A stretch of DNA of 64,000 bases from Mycolicibacterium hassiacum DSM 44199 (lineage in GTDB: Bacteria; Actinomycetota; Actinomycetes; Mycobacteriales; Mycobacteriaceae): contig NZ_LR026975.1 of the NCBI RefSeq assembly GCF_900603025.1, positions 1 to 64,000 of the forward strand, given 5' to 3'. Shown one piece after another: positions 1-9,809 of the stretch; the stretch's first letter is position 1; each line of letters begins with the position of its first letter. The position numbers and the translations under genes were made by a program. The notes under the pieces were generated by a model. That model did not search any database. It was not told where the DNA came from and was given only the letters and a program-made list of their open reading frames with translations.

Positions 1-231
1 GGTGGCCAGCTGCCAGACGACCGCGTCGACGTCGTTGGGCAGCGCGTAGGCGACGGTGTCGCCCACCCGCAGCCCGTTGGCCCGCAGCGCGTTCGCGACC
101 CGGTGCGCGGCCGCCGCCAGCTGTCCGTAGCTCAGCGTCCGCCCGCTCGGCGAATCCACGATGGCCGGTGCGTCGGGGTGGTCCTCGGCGATCCACCACA
201 CACCGAGCCGCCGATCCCATGGGTGCCGCAT
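1..231 (-). CDS. Acyl-CoA synthetase (AMP-binding), N-terminal fragment
   Basis: The first 77 residues of an ANL-superfamily (FadD-type) acyl-CoA synthetase; the rest lies beyond the window. The readable part has the family N-terminus: WWIAEDHPDAPAIVD, then LSYGQLAAAAHRVANAL and LRVGDTVAYALPNDVDAV, matching the start of the adenylation domain. The ATP and CoA motifs are outside the window. ATG at 229-231 is preceded by GGGAGG at a normal distance. It lies downstream of the FadR-type regulator and enoyl-CoA hydratase on the same strand, with an 85-base gap, so it may have its own promoter. It would activate a carboxylic acid as its CoA thioester; the substrate cannot be told. Confidence 0.85.
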   Translation of the reverse strand, partial: MRHPWDRRLGVWWIAEDHPDAPAIVDSPSGRTLSYGQLAAAAHRVANALRANGLRVGDTVAYALPNDVDAVVWQLAT

Positions 232-316
232 TCAGCCTCCCGCTGTTCAATTGGCTAGAACAGTATCCTTAACTCGCGCATCTGAAAAGTCCGGGTGCGC
301 TTTCGGGCCGTTCCGA

Positions 317-1798
317 TCAGCCCGCGCCGCCGGTCGGTTCGGAGCCGGGGCCGGTCTCGGCCAGGTGCGAGCGCATCCGCGCCACCGCCAACTCGACGTC
401 ACCGGCCAGCAGCGCGTCGGCGATGCCCTGGTGGGCCGGCAGCACCGCCGACGGCAGGTTCTGCGACAGCGCTTGGGCCCGGGGATCGTCGGCCGCGGAC
501 TGCGCGAAGAACTGCCAGCCGAGCCGCAGCACCACGCTGTGCACCAGGCTCAACGCGCGGTTGCCGGTGAGCCGGCCCAGCATGGTGTGGAAGTCCTCGC
601 CGCGGTCGAACGCCGCGGCGGGGCCCTGTTCGGCTTCGGCGCGCAGCGCGGCCTCGAGCATCCCCACCTCGCCGTCGGTCTCCCGGCCGGCCCGGCGGCT
701 GCGGGGCCGCAGCGCTTCGGCGGCGCGGGCGACCACCGCGAGCTCCAGGCGGAACCGCAGGTCGGCGATGTGCTGCAGCTGCACGCCGTGGCGGCGCAGA
801 TAGATCGCGATGATGTCGACCACCGCGGCGATGTCCGGTTCGGTGACATACAGCCCGCCACCGGGCCCGCGCCGGGTGATCGCGATCCGGTGGTACTCCA
901 GGATCCGGATCGCCTCGCGCACCACGGCGCGGCTGGCCGAATAGCGCTGCATCAGCTCGGCTTCCGAGCCGACGAAGGTGTCGGGGGTGGCGCCGGTGGT
1001 GAGCAGTTCGGCGAAGATCTGCCGGGCCAGCGCCTCGCCCCGCTTGTCGCCGAGCGTGCCCGCCAGCGCGACGTCGGGGTCGAGCCGCTGCACGGTGTCG
1101 GGTTGCGCCCGGATGAAGTCGGCCTCGGCGCGCAGGTGCCGGCGCATCCGGTCACGGGCCAGCCCGGGTTCGTTGGCCAGCACCGCCTTGGCGATGCCGC
1201 GGTGGGCGCGCAGCACCTCCCGGTCGATGTCGGCCGGCAGCGCGTCGGGATCGGCGAAGTGGAAGTTGCAGACCCGGCTGAAGGTCTCGACGAACAACTC
1301 CAGTACCGGGTTGCCCGACAACCGGGCCAGTTGGGTGTGCAGGTGGCGATAGTCGGACACCCGGGACTCGGCCTCCCGGTCCACGGCGTCGCGGATGATC
1401 GCCAGCCCCTCCTCGGTGAGGCGCTGGGTGGCCAGTTCGGCGACCAGTTCCTCGAGCAGGATCCGGGTGTCGAAGATCTCGTCGAGGGTGGCGCCCGCCC
1501 GCAGCAGGTGGATGACGGCGGGACCGATGACCGCGTCGACGCTGGGTTCGTCGATGACCAGACCGCCGCCGGTGCCGCGGCGCATCCGCGCCACCCGCTG
1601 GTGTTCGACCAGCCGGATCGCCTCGCGCAGCACCGCGCGGCTGACGCCGTAGCGCTCGAGCAGTTCGGCTTCCGACCCCAGCACCGCGCCGACCGGCCAG
1701 CCCATCTCGACGACGTCGTTGATGATCTGTTCGGCCGCCCGCCCGGCCAGTTTGGCCTGGCGGGAGTCGACGCGCGCTCCGATCCGTTCCGGGTTCAA
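317..1798 (-). CDS. GntR/FadR-family regulator, tandem duplicated (two wHTH-FCD units)
   Basis: A 493-residue protein, about twice the usual 220-250 of a FadR-type regulator, because it holds two complete units in one chain. Unit 1 (about 15-240) has the winged helix GSEAELLERYGVSRAVLREAIR and a wing GTGGGL, then an FCD ligand domain with DYRHLHTQLARLSGNP and AHRGIAKAV...RMRRHL. Unit 2 (about 250-485) repeats this as GSEAELMQRYSASRAVVREAIR, GPGGGL, DFHTMLGRLTGNRAL and AHQGIADAL...RMRSHL. FadR-type proteins usually bind palindromes as dimers and respond to acyl-CoAs or organic acids, so one chain could act as an intramolecular dimer (inference). The gene starts 16 bases after the enoyl-CoA hydratase gene, so they are probably cotranscribed. 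It is the natural candidate regulator of the surrounding lipid genes. Confidence 0.9.
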   Translation of the reverse strand: MNPERIGARVDSRQAKLAGRAAEQIINDVVEMGWPVGAVLGSEAELLERYGVSRAVLREAIRLVEHQRVARMRRGTGGGLVIDEPSVDAVIGPAVIHLLRAGATLDEIFDTRILLEELVAELATQRLTEEGLAIIRDAVDREAESRVSDYRHLHTQLARLSGNPVLELFVETFSRVCNFHFADPDALPADIDREVLRAHRGIAKAVLANEPGLARDRMRRHLRAEADFIRAQPDTVQRLDPDVALAGTLGDKRGEALARQIFAELLTTGATPDTFVGSEAELMQRYSASRAVVREAIRILEYHRIAITRRGPGGGLYVTEPDIAAVVDIIAIYLRRHGVQLQHIADLRFRLELAVVARAAEALRPRSRRAGRETDGEVGMLEAALRAEAEQGPAAAFDRGEDFHTMLGRLTGNRALSLVHSVVLRLGWQFFAQSAADDPRAQALSQNLPSAVLPAHQGIADALLAGDVELAVARMRSHLAETGPGSEPTGGAG

Positions 1799-1814
1799 CG
1801 GCGATTCCGTGCTG

Positions 1815-2660
1815 TCAGCGATAGCTGGCCGGCCCGTTGCGCCGCGGTGCGGCGCGGCGTTCGGCCACCGGCGGGTTGCCGATGTGGGTGTAGGCCATGC
1901 CGTTCTGCAGGGCCGTCGAGCGGGTCATGTCCAAAGATTCCCATATCGCCCGCACGCTGCCCTGGATGGCGGTCGGGTTGCGCGCCGCGATGGCGGCCGC
2001 GATCTGGGCGGCCCGCTCCCACAACCGCTCCCGGGGGACCACCTCGGACACCAGCCCGATCCGCAACGCGGTGGCGGCGGTGATGCGCTCCTCGGTGCCC
2101 ATCAGCGCCCAGCGCAGCACCTCGCCCAGCGGCACCCCGCGGTGCAGCATCCCGATCGGTTCCAGCGCCGAGACGATCGAGGCGTTGGCGTGCGGGTCGA
2201 AGAACGTGGCGTCCTCCGAGCAGATGATGATGTCGGACTCGTTGAGCAGATACTGCGCCCCACCGGCGGCGTAACCGTGTACCGCGGCGATCACCGGTTT
2301 CCAGCAGCGGTGCATGAGCTTGGGCGAGATCACCGTGCCGGGGTCGAAGGTGTTCCACACGTTCGAGCGGTAGAACCAGCCGCCCTGCCCCTTGACGTCC
2401 ACGCCGGTGCAGAACGCCTTGTCGCCGTTGGCCCGCAACACCACCGCATGCACGCCGTCGTCATCGCGCACGGTCTGCCAGGCCCAGGACAGTTCGGCGG
2501 CCATGCGCGCCGAGATCGCGTTCAGCGCCTCCGGGCGGTTCAGGGTGATGGTGGCGACGTGGTCGGCGACCGCGAACTCGATGGCCTGCAAGTGCGTCGC
2601 GTCGACCGGCTCCTCATCGGCCGGAAGCGACACTTGACCGTTGGGGGTAGCGGAAATCAT
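1815..2660 (-). CDS. Enoyl-CoA hydratase/isomerase family protein
   Basis: A 281-residue crotonase-fold enzyme. It has the core HVATITLNRPEALNAIS, the first oxyanion-hole segment DKAFCTGVDVKGQGG, and the second, AAVHGYAAGGAQYLLNESDI. Crotonases hydrate or isomerise enoyl-CoA thioesters; the usual catalytic Glu pair is not evident, so the reaction is open. I start at ATG 2658-2660. There is no Shine-Dalgarno sequence, but a -10-like TACACT ends 8 bases upstream, so the message may be leaderless, as is common in mycobacteria. It is first in a minus-strand group with the double FadR gene and diverges from the P450 operon across a 90-base gap that holds the shared motif. Confidence 0.85.
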   Translation of the reverse strand: MISATPNGQVSLPADEEPVDATHLQAIEFAVADHVATITLNRPEALNAISARMAAELSWAWQTVRDDDGVHAVVLRANGDKAFCTGVDVKGQGGWFYRSNVWNTFDPGTVISPKLMHRCWKPVIAAVHGYAAGGAQYLLNESDIIICSEDATFFDPHANASIVSALEPIGMLHRGVPLGEVLRWALMGTEERITAATALRIGLVSEVVPRERLWERAAQIAAAIAARNPTAIQGSVRAIWESLDMTRSTALQNGMAYTHIGNPPVAERRAAPRRNGPASYR

Positions 2661-2662
2661 AG

Positions 2663-2677
2663 TAATCAGTGTACTAA
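2663..2677. promoter_or_regulatory. Candidate operator/promoter, copy A of the shared motif
   Basis: On the minus strand this reads TTAGTACACTGATTA. Its last 13 bases are identical to a site at 9761-9773 in front of the ligase operon. The core is an imperfect palindrome, TTAGT-AC-ACTGA. TACACT also fits the mycobacterial -10 pattern TANNNT for the enoyl-CoA hydratase gene. It lies between two divergent operons, so a bound regulator could affect both. Confidence 0.5.
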
Positions 2678-2750
2678 TGAGTGCCGGACCCAGTCGGGAT
2701 ACCGGAAAGTCCGTTCCGGTCGCGGCGGGTGAGCACGAGCGGGAGCAGCC

Positions 2751-3977
<1,227 letters not shown>

Positions 3978-3978
3978 C

Positions 3979-5274
3979 ATGACCCAGACCCACCAGGCCG
4001 AAGGACAGGCTGGCAACGACGACGTTCGCGAGTACGACCACGCGATCAAGGACGAGGACATCGAGCGCGCCAAACTGCTGCTCGGCCTCGACGCCCCGGC
4101 CAGCATCGACGAGCACCATCAGGTGTGCACCGTCGACACCATCCGCCAGTTCGCGATCGGCTACGGCGACGACAACCCGCTCTACACCGATCCGGACTAC
4201 GCGGCGGGTACCCGCTGGGGCGGGCCGATCGCGCCGCCGATGATCCACACCTCGCTGTCGCGCAGGATGCTCGGCGACCCGATCCCCGACGACATCCGCA
4301 AGGCGACCAAGGGCCTGTTCTCCGGCGTGCACATCTTCGTGTCCGGTCAGGACACCGAGTGGTACAAGCCGGTGCGCCCGGGTGACGTGCTGTACGGGTT
4401 CGGCGGCCTGGAGTCCATCGAGGTCAAGAACAGCGAGTACGCCGGCCGCTCGGTGATCCGGGTGCGCCGGGTGGTGCGGATCAACCAGCGCGCCGAGATC
4501 GTCGCGATCGAGCGCACCATCCTGATCGCCACCGAGCGCAAGAAGTCCCGGGAGCGGGGCAAGTACATGAACATCGAGCCGGCGAGCTACACCGACGAGC
4601 AGATCGCCGAGATCGACGAGATCTACGCCAACGAGGGACCGCGCGGCGCCGAACCGCGCTGGTTCGAGGACGTCGAGGTCGGCGAGCCGCTGCCGAAGAT
4701 GGTCAAGGGCCCGCTGACGCTGACCGACATGATCTGCTTCCACGCCGGCGGTTACGGGTTCGGGCCGTACGGCATCGGCAGCGCCCGGGTCGGCTACAAG
4801 AACCGGATGAAGAAGCCGAAGTTCTACATCAAGAACGCCGCCGGCATCCCGGATGTGGCCCAGCGGCTGCACTGGGAGAACGAGTGGGCGCAGGCGATCG
4901 GCAACCCGATGGCCTACGACTACGGCGTCATGCGCGAGTGCTGGCTGACCCACTACCTCACCGACTGGATGGGCGACGACGGGTGGCTGCTGCGCCAGCA
5001 CGACGAGATGCGCAAGTTCAACTACATCGGCGACACCCAGTTCATCACCGGCGAGGTGGTGGGCAAACGGGTCGAGAACGGCAACGGGGTGGTCGACATC
5101 GAGTTCCGGGCCACCAGCCAGCGGGGCGAGGTCACCGCGCCGGCCACCGCCACCGTCGCGCTGCCCAGCCGCGAACTCGGCCCGGTGGTGCTGCCCGAAC
5201 CGGACGAGGAGCTCAAGCGCAAGGCGGTGGCGTTCATGGCCCGGCACAACGAACTGGCCCGCCGCGGCAAGTAG
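3979..5274 (+). CDS. MaoC-like double hot-dog dehydratase/hydratase
   Basis: A 431-residue protein with two hot-dog halves. The N-terminal half (about 30-190) is of the FAS1-like dehydratase type, with VDTIRQFAIGYGDDNPLYTDPDYA and GGPIAPPMIH. The second half (about 225-400) carries PLTLTDMICFHAGGYGFGPYG and RHxx-like segments of a MaoC domain. Such fused proteins hydrate enoyl-CoA thioesters in the degradation of unusual acyl chains such as steroid side chains. It starts one base after the P450 stop and is followed after 11 bases by another enoyl-CoA hydratase, so it is translationally close to both. The exact substrate is unknown. Confidence 0.8.
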   Translation: MTQTHQAEGQAGNDDVREYDHAIKDEDIERAKLLLGLDAPASIDEHHQVCTVDTIRQFAIGYGDDNPLYTDPDYAAGTRWGGPIAPPMIHTSLSRRMLGDPIPDDIRKATKGLFSGVHIFVSGQDTEWYKPVRPGDVLYGFGGLESIEVKNSEYAGRSVIRVRRVVRINQRAEIVAIERTILIATERKKSRERGKYMNIEPASYTDEQIAEIDEIYANEGPRGAEPRWFEDVEVGEPLPKMVKGPLTLTDMICFHAGGYGFGPYGIGSARVGYKNRMKKPKFYIKNAAGIPDVAQRLHWENEWAQAIGNPMAYDYGVMRECWLTHYLTDWMGDDGWLLRQHDEMRKFNYIGDTQFITGEVVGKRVENGNGVVDIEFRATSQRGEVTAPATATVALPSRELGPVVLPEPDEELKRKAVAFMARHNELARRGK

Positions 5275-5285
5275 GGTCGCCCGGT

Positions 5286-6131
5286 ATGGGTCAGATCGAC
5301 ACCGGCACCCCCACGGTGCTGGCCGAGACCGTCGACGGGGTCGGTCTCATCACGCTGAACCGGCCCGAGCGCCGCAACGCGCTGCACCCGGACATGTACG
5401 AGGCGGTGCCCCGGCTGCTGGAGCGGTTCGCCGCCGACGACGCCGTCGGCGCGGTGCTGATCACCGGGGCCGGCGACGCGTTCTGCGCGGGCGGCGACGT
5501 GCGCGACGGCGGTTCGGCCAACCAGCTGCCCGCCGACGCGCGCGACCGGGGCCCGGATGCCGAGATCGCCGCGCGGGCAGCGATCCTCGCCGACAACGCG
5601 CGGATGGTGACGTTGCTGCGCGACATCCCGAAGATCACCATCGCCGCGCTGCCGGGTGCGGCGGTCGGGGCCGGGATGAGCATCGCGCTGGCCGCCGACC
5701 TGCGGATCGCCGCCCGCTCGGCGAGGCTGATCCCGGGCTGGCCCAAGCTGGCGTTCTCCGGCGACTTCGGCGGCGCCTGGCTGCTGACCCGGCTGGTGGG
5801 GCCGTCGCGCGCGCTGGAGTTGCTCATCGCCGACCAGCCGATCGACGCCGCCACCGCGCAGCAGCTGGGCCTGGTCAACCGGGTGGTCGACGACGCCGAG
5901 CTGCCGGCGGCCGCCCGCGAGTGGGCCGCCGCGATCGCCGCCGGCCCGAGTGCGGCGTTCGCCGGGATGAAGGCGAACGTGCGTGACGCCCAGCGTCTTC
6001 CGCTGGCCGAGGCGCTGCTTCCGGAGAGCGAGCGGATGGTGCGCAGCGCGCTGACCGACGAACACCGGGAGGCGGTGCGCGCCTGGCTGCAGCGGGCCAA
6101 GGCGAAGAGATCGGAGAAAGCCCAGTCATGA
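5286..6131 (+). CDS. Enoyl-CoA hydratase/isomerase
   Basis: A 281-residue crotonase. LITLNRPERRNALHPDMYEAV opens the fold, GAGDAFCAGGDVRDGG gives the first oxyanion-hole peptide, and ALPGAAVGAGMSIALAADLRI gives the second. FSGDFGGAWLLTRLVG follows where many family members place a catalytic acid. The start at ATG 5286 follows only a weak ribosome site and lies 11 bases after the double-MaoC gene. Its TGA overlaps the ATG of the next gene by four bases, a standard sign of coupled translation in one operon. It probably acts on the same CoA-ester series as its neighbours. Confidence 0.88.
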   Translation: MGQIDTGTPTVLAETVDGVGLITLNRPERRNALHPDMYEAVPRLLERFAADDAVGAVLITGAGDAFCAGGDVRDGGSANQLPADARDRGPDAEIAARAAILADNARMVTLLRDIPKITIAALPGAAVGAGMSIALAADLRIAARSARLIPGWPKLAFSGDFGGAWLLTRLVGPSRALELLIADQPIDAATAQQLGLVNRVVDDAELPAAAREWAAAIAAGPSAAFAGMKANVRDAQRLPLAEALLPESERMVRSALTDEHREAVRAWLQRAKAKRSEKAQS

Positions 6132-7576
6132 CCACCCCGCGCCCGGAACTGCCCGCCGAGATCCGCGACTGGATCGCCACGGTGACCGGCGCCGAACGCG
6201 TCGAGGTCAAACAGGTGCCCGGCGGCGCGAGCCGGCAGGCCTGGTTCGTCGACGCGATCACCGGTGCGCAAACCCGGGAGCTGTTCCTGCGTTTCGACCC
6301 GCGCGACCCCGACCCGGCCAGTGCGTTCCACCCGCTGGCCGTCGAGGCCGAGATCATGTCCGAGCTGTACCGGCACGGCGTGACGGTGCCGCGGGTGCTC
6401 GCCGCCCACCCGCAGCGCCAGGCGGTGCTGAGCGAACGGGTGCCCGGCGGCACCTGGTTCTCCCGCATCACCGACCCCGACGAGCAGGTCCGCACGGCCC
6501 GGGACTTCATCGCCAAACTCGCCGCGCTGCACCGGATCGACGCTCGGGAGCTGACCATCCCCGGCCTCGGCGAAGCGGGCCCGGTCGAGGGGCATGTGCG
6601 CGACGAGATCGCCGCGATGCGGACCCGGGTCGACCGGTACGGCAAACCGGCACCGCTGCTTCGGTTCTGCATCGACTGGCTGGAACGCAACATCCCCGCC
6701 TACGACGGGCCCACCGTGCTGGTGCAGGGCGACACCGGCCCGGGCAACTTCATGTACGCCGACGGCCGGGTGACCGCGATCGTCGACTGGGAACTCGCGC
6801 ACTTCGGCGATCCGATGGACGACATCGCGTGGCTGTCGCTGCGCACCGTGCAGGACACCTTCACCGACTTCCCGGCCCGGCTGGCCGAGTACGAGCAGCT
6901 GTCCGGCCACCGCATCGACGAGGACCGGGTCTGGTACTACCGGCTGTTCGCCGAGACCCGGCTGGCGTCGCTGCATCCGGACAGCATCGACACCCGCGCC
7001 TCGGTGCCGGTGGACTCGCCCGACGCCGGAAACCGGCTGATCTACGGCATGCTGCACCGCAGGCTGCTGGTCGAGGCGCTCGCGCGGGTGGTCGGCATAC
7101 CCGAGGTCGAGGTCGACCTGCCCGACGAGACCGTCGAATCCGAGCACGCGCCGGTGTACGCCGCCACCGCGTCCACGCTCGCCGGGGCCGCCGCGCAGGC
7201 TCAGGACCCGCTGGCCGTGCGTTACGTCAAAGGCGCTGCGCGGCTGGTGAAATACCTCGCCGAGGTGGACCGGGTCGGGGCGGTCGTCGACGCCGACGAG
7301 ACCGCCGAGCTGGCGGCGCTGCTGGGGCGGGTGCCGGAGTCGGTGCCCCAGGGCCGAGCGGCGCTGGCCGAGGCGGCGAGCCGGGGCGAGATCTCCGAGA
7401 GCGACTACGTCGCGCAGGTGTGGCGGGGCATCAAACGCGACGACTACCTCACCCGCACGGCCTCCGGGGCGCTGAGCCGGCGCACCTGGCCGCCGCTGCG
7501 TCACCCCACCGAAGGAATCGAGCAGAAAGAAGCGGACCGTTGGGCATCGCCATCACCGAAGACCACCGTGAGTTAG
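6128..7576 (+). CDS. Phosphotransferase of the aminoglycoside-kinase (APH) fold
   Basis: A 482-residue protein with an APH/choline-kinase fold in its N-terminal 300 residues. VLVQGDTGPGNFMYADG is the catalytic loop (the family HGD motif here reads QGD, with the Asp and Asn kept), and AIVDWELAHFGDPMDDIAW is the metal-binding DWE-type motif. About 180 additional helical residues follow. Proteins of this kind are often found beside acyl-CoA dehydrogenases in actinobacteria, as in the ACAD10/11 pairing of eukaryotes, where a hydroxyacyl group is phosphorylated before elimination. That role is plausible here but inferred. It overlaps its upstream neighbour by four bases and the downstream dehydrogenase by 37. 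Confidence 0.85.
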   Translation: MTTPRPELPAEIRDWIATVTGAERVEVKQVPGGASRQAWFVDAITGAQTRELFLRFDPRDPDPASAFHPLAVEAEIMSELYRHGVTVPRVLAAHPQRQAVLSERVPGGTWFSRITDPDEQVRTARDFIAKLAALHRIDARELTIPGLGEAGPVEGHVRDEIAAMRTRVDRYGKPAPLLRFCIDWLERNIPAYDGPTVLVQGDTGPGNFMYADGRVTAIVDWELAHFGDPMDDIAWLSLRTVQDTFTDFPARLAEYEQLSGHRIDEDRVWYYRLFAETRLASLHPDSIDTRASVPVDSPDAGNRLIYGMLHRRLLVEALARVVGIPEVEVDLPDETVESEHAPVYAATASTLAGAAAQAQDPLAVRYVKGAARLVKYLAEVDRVGAVVDADETAELAALLGRVPESVPQGRAALAEAASRGEISESDYVAQVWRGIKRDDYLTRTASGALSRRTWPPLRHPTEGIEQKEADRWASPSPKTTVS

Positions 7577-9705
7577 CCGTTGTCGCAAGGGATTTTCTGG
7601 CCGCACGGAAAGCCCGCGCGGCGGCGCGGGAGCTGCTGGACGCCCCCGCCGAACAGCGCCCGGCGTTCTGGCCGGAGCTGGCCGAGCTGGGCTGGCTCGG
7701 CCTGCACATCCCCGAGGAGTACGGCGGCGGCGGTTTCGGGCTGCCCGAGCTCGTGGTGGTGGTCGAGGAGTTCGGCCGGGCGGTCGCGCCCGGACCGTTC
7801 GTGCCCACCGTGATCGGATCGGCGATCATCGCTCGGGCCGGATCCGACGAGCAGCGCCGCCGGTGGCTGCCCGGGCTGATCGACGGTTCGGTGACCGCCG
7901 GATTCGGGTTTCCGGCCGACGGCGACGGGGGGATCACGGTGGACGGCGGCCGGGCCTCCGGGCGGTCCGGCACGGTGCTCGGTGCCGGGCTGGCCGATCT
8001 GCTGCTGCTCGTCGCGGGTGCGGACGTGCTCGTCGTGGACGCCAGGGCGGACGGGGTCCGCGTCGAGGTCCCGGCCAACCTCGACCCCACCCGCCGCTCC
8101 GGCCGGGTGGTGCTGACCGGCACGGCTTCCGAGGTCCTGCCCGGTGCGGCGGCGGTGGCGACCGCGCTGGCCCGGGTCATCGCCGCGGCCGAGGCGGTCG
8201 GCGGCGCGCAGGACTGCGTGGACACCGCGGTCGAGTACGCCAAGGTGCGTGAGCAGTTCGGCCGCACCATCGGCACCTTCCAGGCGGTCAAGCACCACCT
8301 GGCCGACATGTTGGTGGCCGCCGAGCAGGCCACCGCGACCGTCTGGGACGCCGCCCGCGCGGCGGCGGCGGGCGGCGACGAGTTCGCGCTGATGGCCGCG
8401 GCCGCGGCGACGCTGGCGTTCCCCGCCTACGTGCACAACGCGGAGTTGAACATCCAGGTGCACGGCGGCATCGGGTTCACCTGGGAGCACGACGCGCATC
8501 TGCACCTGCGGCGGGCGATCACCGTCCGTGGTGTGTTCGGCGGCCGGACCGCGCCCGCCGAGGTGTACCAGCTCACCGCCAACGGCGTGGTGCGGGAGAA
8601 CTCGATCGACCTGCCGCCCGAGGCGGAGCAGCTGCGCGAACAGGTGCGCGCCGAGCTGGCCGGCTGGACCGGGCTGTCCGAGGAGCAGGTGCGCGACCGG
8701 CTGATCGAGACCGGCTACCTGATGCCGCACTGGCCGAAACCGTGGGGCCGGGCCGCCGACGCGGTGGAGCAGCTCGTCATCGACCAGGAGCTCGCCGCGG
8801 CCGGGATCAAACGTCCCGACTACGGCATCACCAGCTGGGTGATCCTGACCCTGATCCAGCACGGCACCGAGGATCAGATCGAGCGCTACGTGCGCCCGGC
8901 GCTGCGCAGGGAGCAGATCTGGTGCCAGCTGTTCAGCGAACCCGGCGCCGGCAGCGACGCCGCCGCGGTCAGCACCCGCGCGGTGCGCACCGACGGCGGC
9001 TGGATCGTCAACGGGCAGAAGGTGTGGACGTCCGGCGCCCAGTACTGCCACCGGGGCCTGGCAACGGTGCGCACCGACCCGGATGCCCCGAAGCACGCCG
9101 GCATCACCACGATGATCATCGACATGCACGCGCCGGGTGTGCAGGTCCGGCCGCTGCGCCAGATCACCGGCAACTCCGAGTTCAACGAGGTCTTTTTCAA
9201 CGACGTGTTCGTGCCCGACCACGACGTGGTGGGCGAGCCGAACAACGGCTGGAAGGTGGCGCGGGCGACGCTGGGCAACGAGCGGGTCAGTATCGGCGGC
9301 GGGGGCAGCACCCGCGCGCCGGGCTTCTCGATCGTCGACCTCACCGCCCGGTTCGGTGACCGGGTGCCCGGCGCGGTCGAACGGGCCGGGCGGTTCCTGG
9401 CCGAGGAGCACGCGCTGCGGCTGCTCAACCTGCGCCGTGCGGCGCGCAGCGTGGCCGGCGGCGAACCCGGTCCGGAGGGCAATGTCACCAAACTGCTGAT
9501 CGCCGAGCAGTTCGTCACCCGGGCGCGGCTCGCGGCCGAGCTGTGCGGGCAGGACGTGGGGCTGCTGGACGAGCCGGCGAAGTTCACCGGGCTGTTTTTG
9601 CTCGGGTCGCGCGGGATGACGATCGCCGGCGGCACCTCGGAGATCACCCGCAACCAGATCGCCGAGCGGATCCTCGGCCTGCCCCGCGACCCGCTGCTGA
9701 AGTAG
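7540..9705 (+). CDS. Fused double acyl-CoA dehydrogenase
   Basis: A 721-residue protein formed by two acyl-CoA dehydrogenase units, like the long FadE proteins (FadE6/FadE34 type) of mycobacteria. Unit 1 (about 1-350) includes LGLHIPEEYGGGGFGLPE, EYAKVREQFGRTIGTFQAVKH and QVHGGIGFTWEHDAHL. Unit 2 (about 360-721) has FSEPGAGSDAAAVSTRA, IVNGQKVWTSGA and a C-terminal GMTIAGGTSEITRNQIAERI. I start at TTG 7540, which follows AGAAAGAAG and puts the first residues at the usual place; no ATG or GTG fits. It overlaps the APH-like gene. It oxidises an acyl-CoA to the enoyl-CoA with FAD and closes the first operon, followed by a hairpin. Confidence 0.88.
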   Translation: MGIAITEDHRELAVVARDFLAARKARAAARELLDAPAEQRPAFWPELAELGWLGLHIPEEYGGGGFGLPELVVVVEEFGRAVAPGPFVPTVIGSAIIARAGSDEQRRRWLPGLIDGSVTAGFGFPADGDGGITVDGGRASGRSGTVLGAGLADLLLLVAGADVLVVDARADGVRVEVPANLDPTRRSGRVVLTGTASEVLPGAAAVATALARVIAAAEAVGGAQDCVDTAVEYAKVREQFGRTIGTFQAVKHHLADMLVAAEQATATVWDAARAAAAGGDEFALMAAAAATLAFPAYVHNAELNIQVHGGIGFTWEHDAHLHLRRAITVRGVFGGRTAPAEVYQLTANGVVRENSIDLPPEAEQLREQVRAELAGWTGLSEEQVRDRLIETGYLMPHWPKPWGRAADAVEQLVIDQELAAAGIKRPDYGITSWVILTLIQHGTEDQIERYVRPALRREQIWCQLFSEPGAGSDAAAVSTRAVRTDGGWIVNGQKVWTSGAQYCHRGLATVRTDPDAPKHAGITTMIIDMHAPGVQVRPLRQITGNSEFNEVFFNDVFVPDHDVVGEPNNGWKVARATLGNERVSIGGGGSTRAPGFSIVDLTARFGDRVPGAVERAGRFLAEEHALRLLNLRRAARSVAGGEPGPEGNVTKLLIAEQFVTRARLAAELCGQDVGLLDEPAKFTGLFLLGSRGMTIAGGTSEITRNQIAERILGLPRDPLLK

Positions 9706-9712
9706 CCGGGAC

Positions 9713-9745
9713 CGACGCCCGTCCGCGGTGCCGAAACGGGCGTCG
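9713..9745 (+). terminator. Hairpin after the acyl-CoA dehydrogenase gene
   Basis: CGACGCCCGT and ACGGGCGTCG form a perfect 10-pair stem with a 13-base loop, eight bases after the stop codon. There is no U tract, as is usual in mycobacteria. It separates the P450-dehydrogenase operon from the ligase operon. Confidence 0.6.
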
Positions 9746-9759
9746 TCGGGCCCGCACAA

Positions 9760-9773
9760 CAGTACACTGATTA
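9760..9773 (+). promoter_or_regulatory. Candidate operator/promoter, copy B of the shared motif
   Basis: CAGTACACTGATTA shares 13 consecutive bases with the site at 2663-2675. CAGT-AC-ACTG is a palindrome with a two-base centre. TACACT fits a mycobacterial -10 element for the ligase operon, about 40 bases before the ribosome site. A repressor bound here would block polymerase. Confidence 0.5.
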
Positions 9774-9809
9774 AGGTCTTTCGACGGTATTCAGCGAGGG
9801 GAGGCCACC

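Noticed and set aside
161..2083. A 640-residue open frame on the plus strand over the FadR and hydratase genes
   Set aside because: It is antisense to two clearly conserved proteins and its sequence has no family features. High GC content produces such long frames.
5291..7504. A 737-residue minus-strand open frame
   Set aside because: It is opposite the hydratase and APH-like genes and shows only low-complexity, shadow-like sequence.
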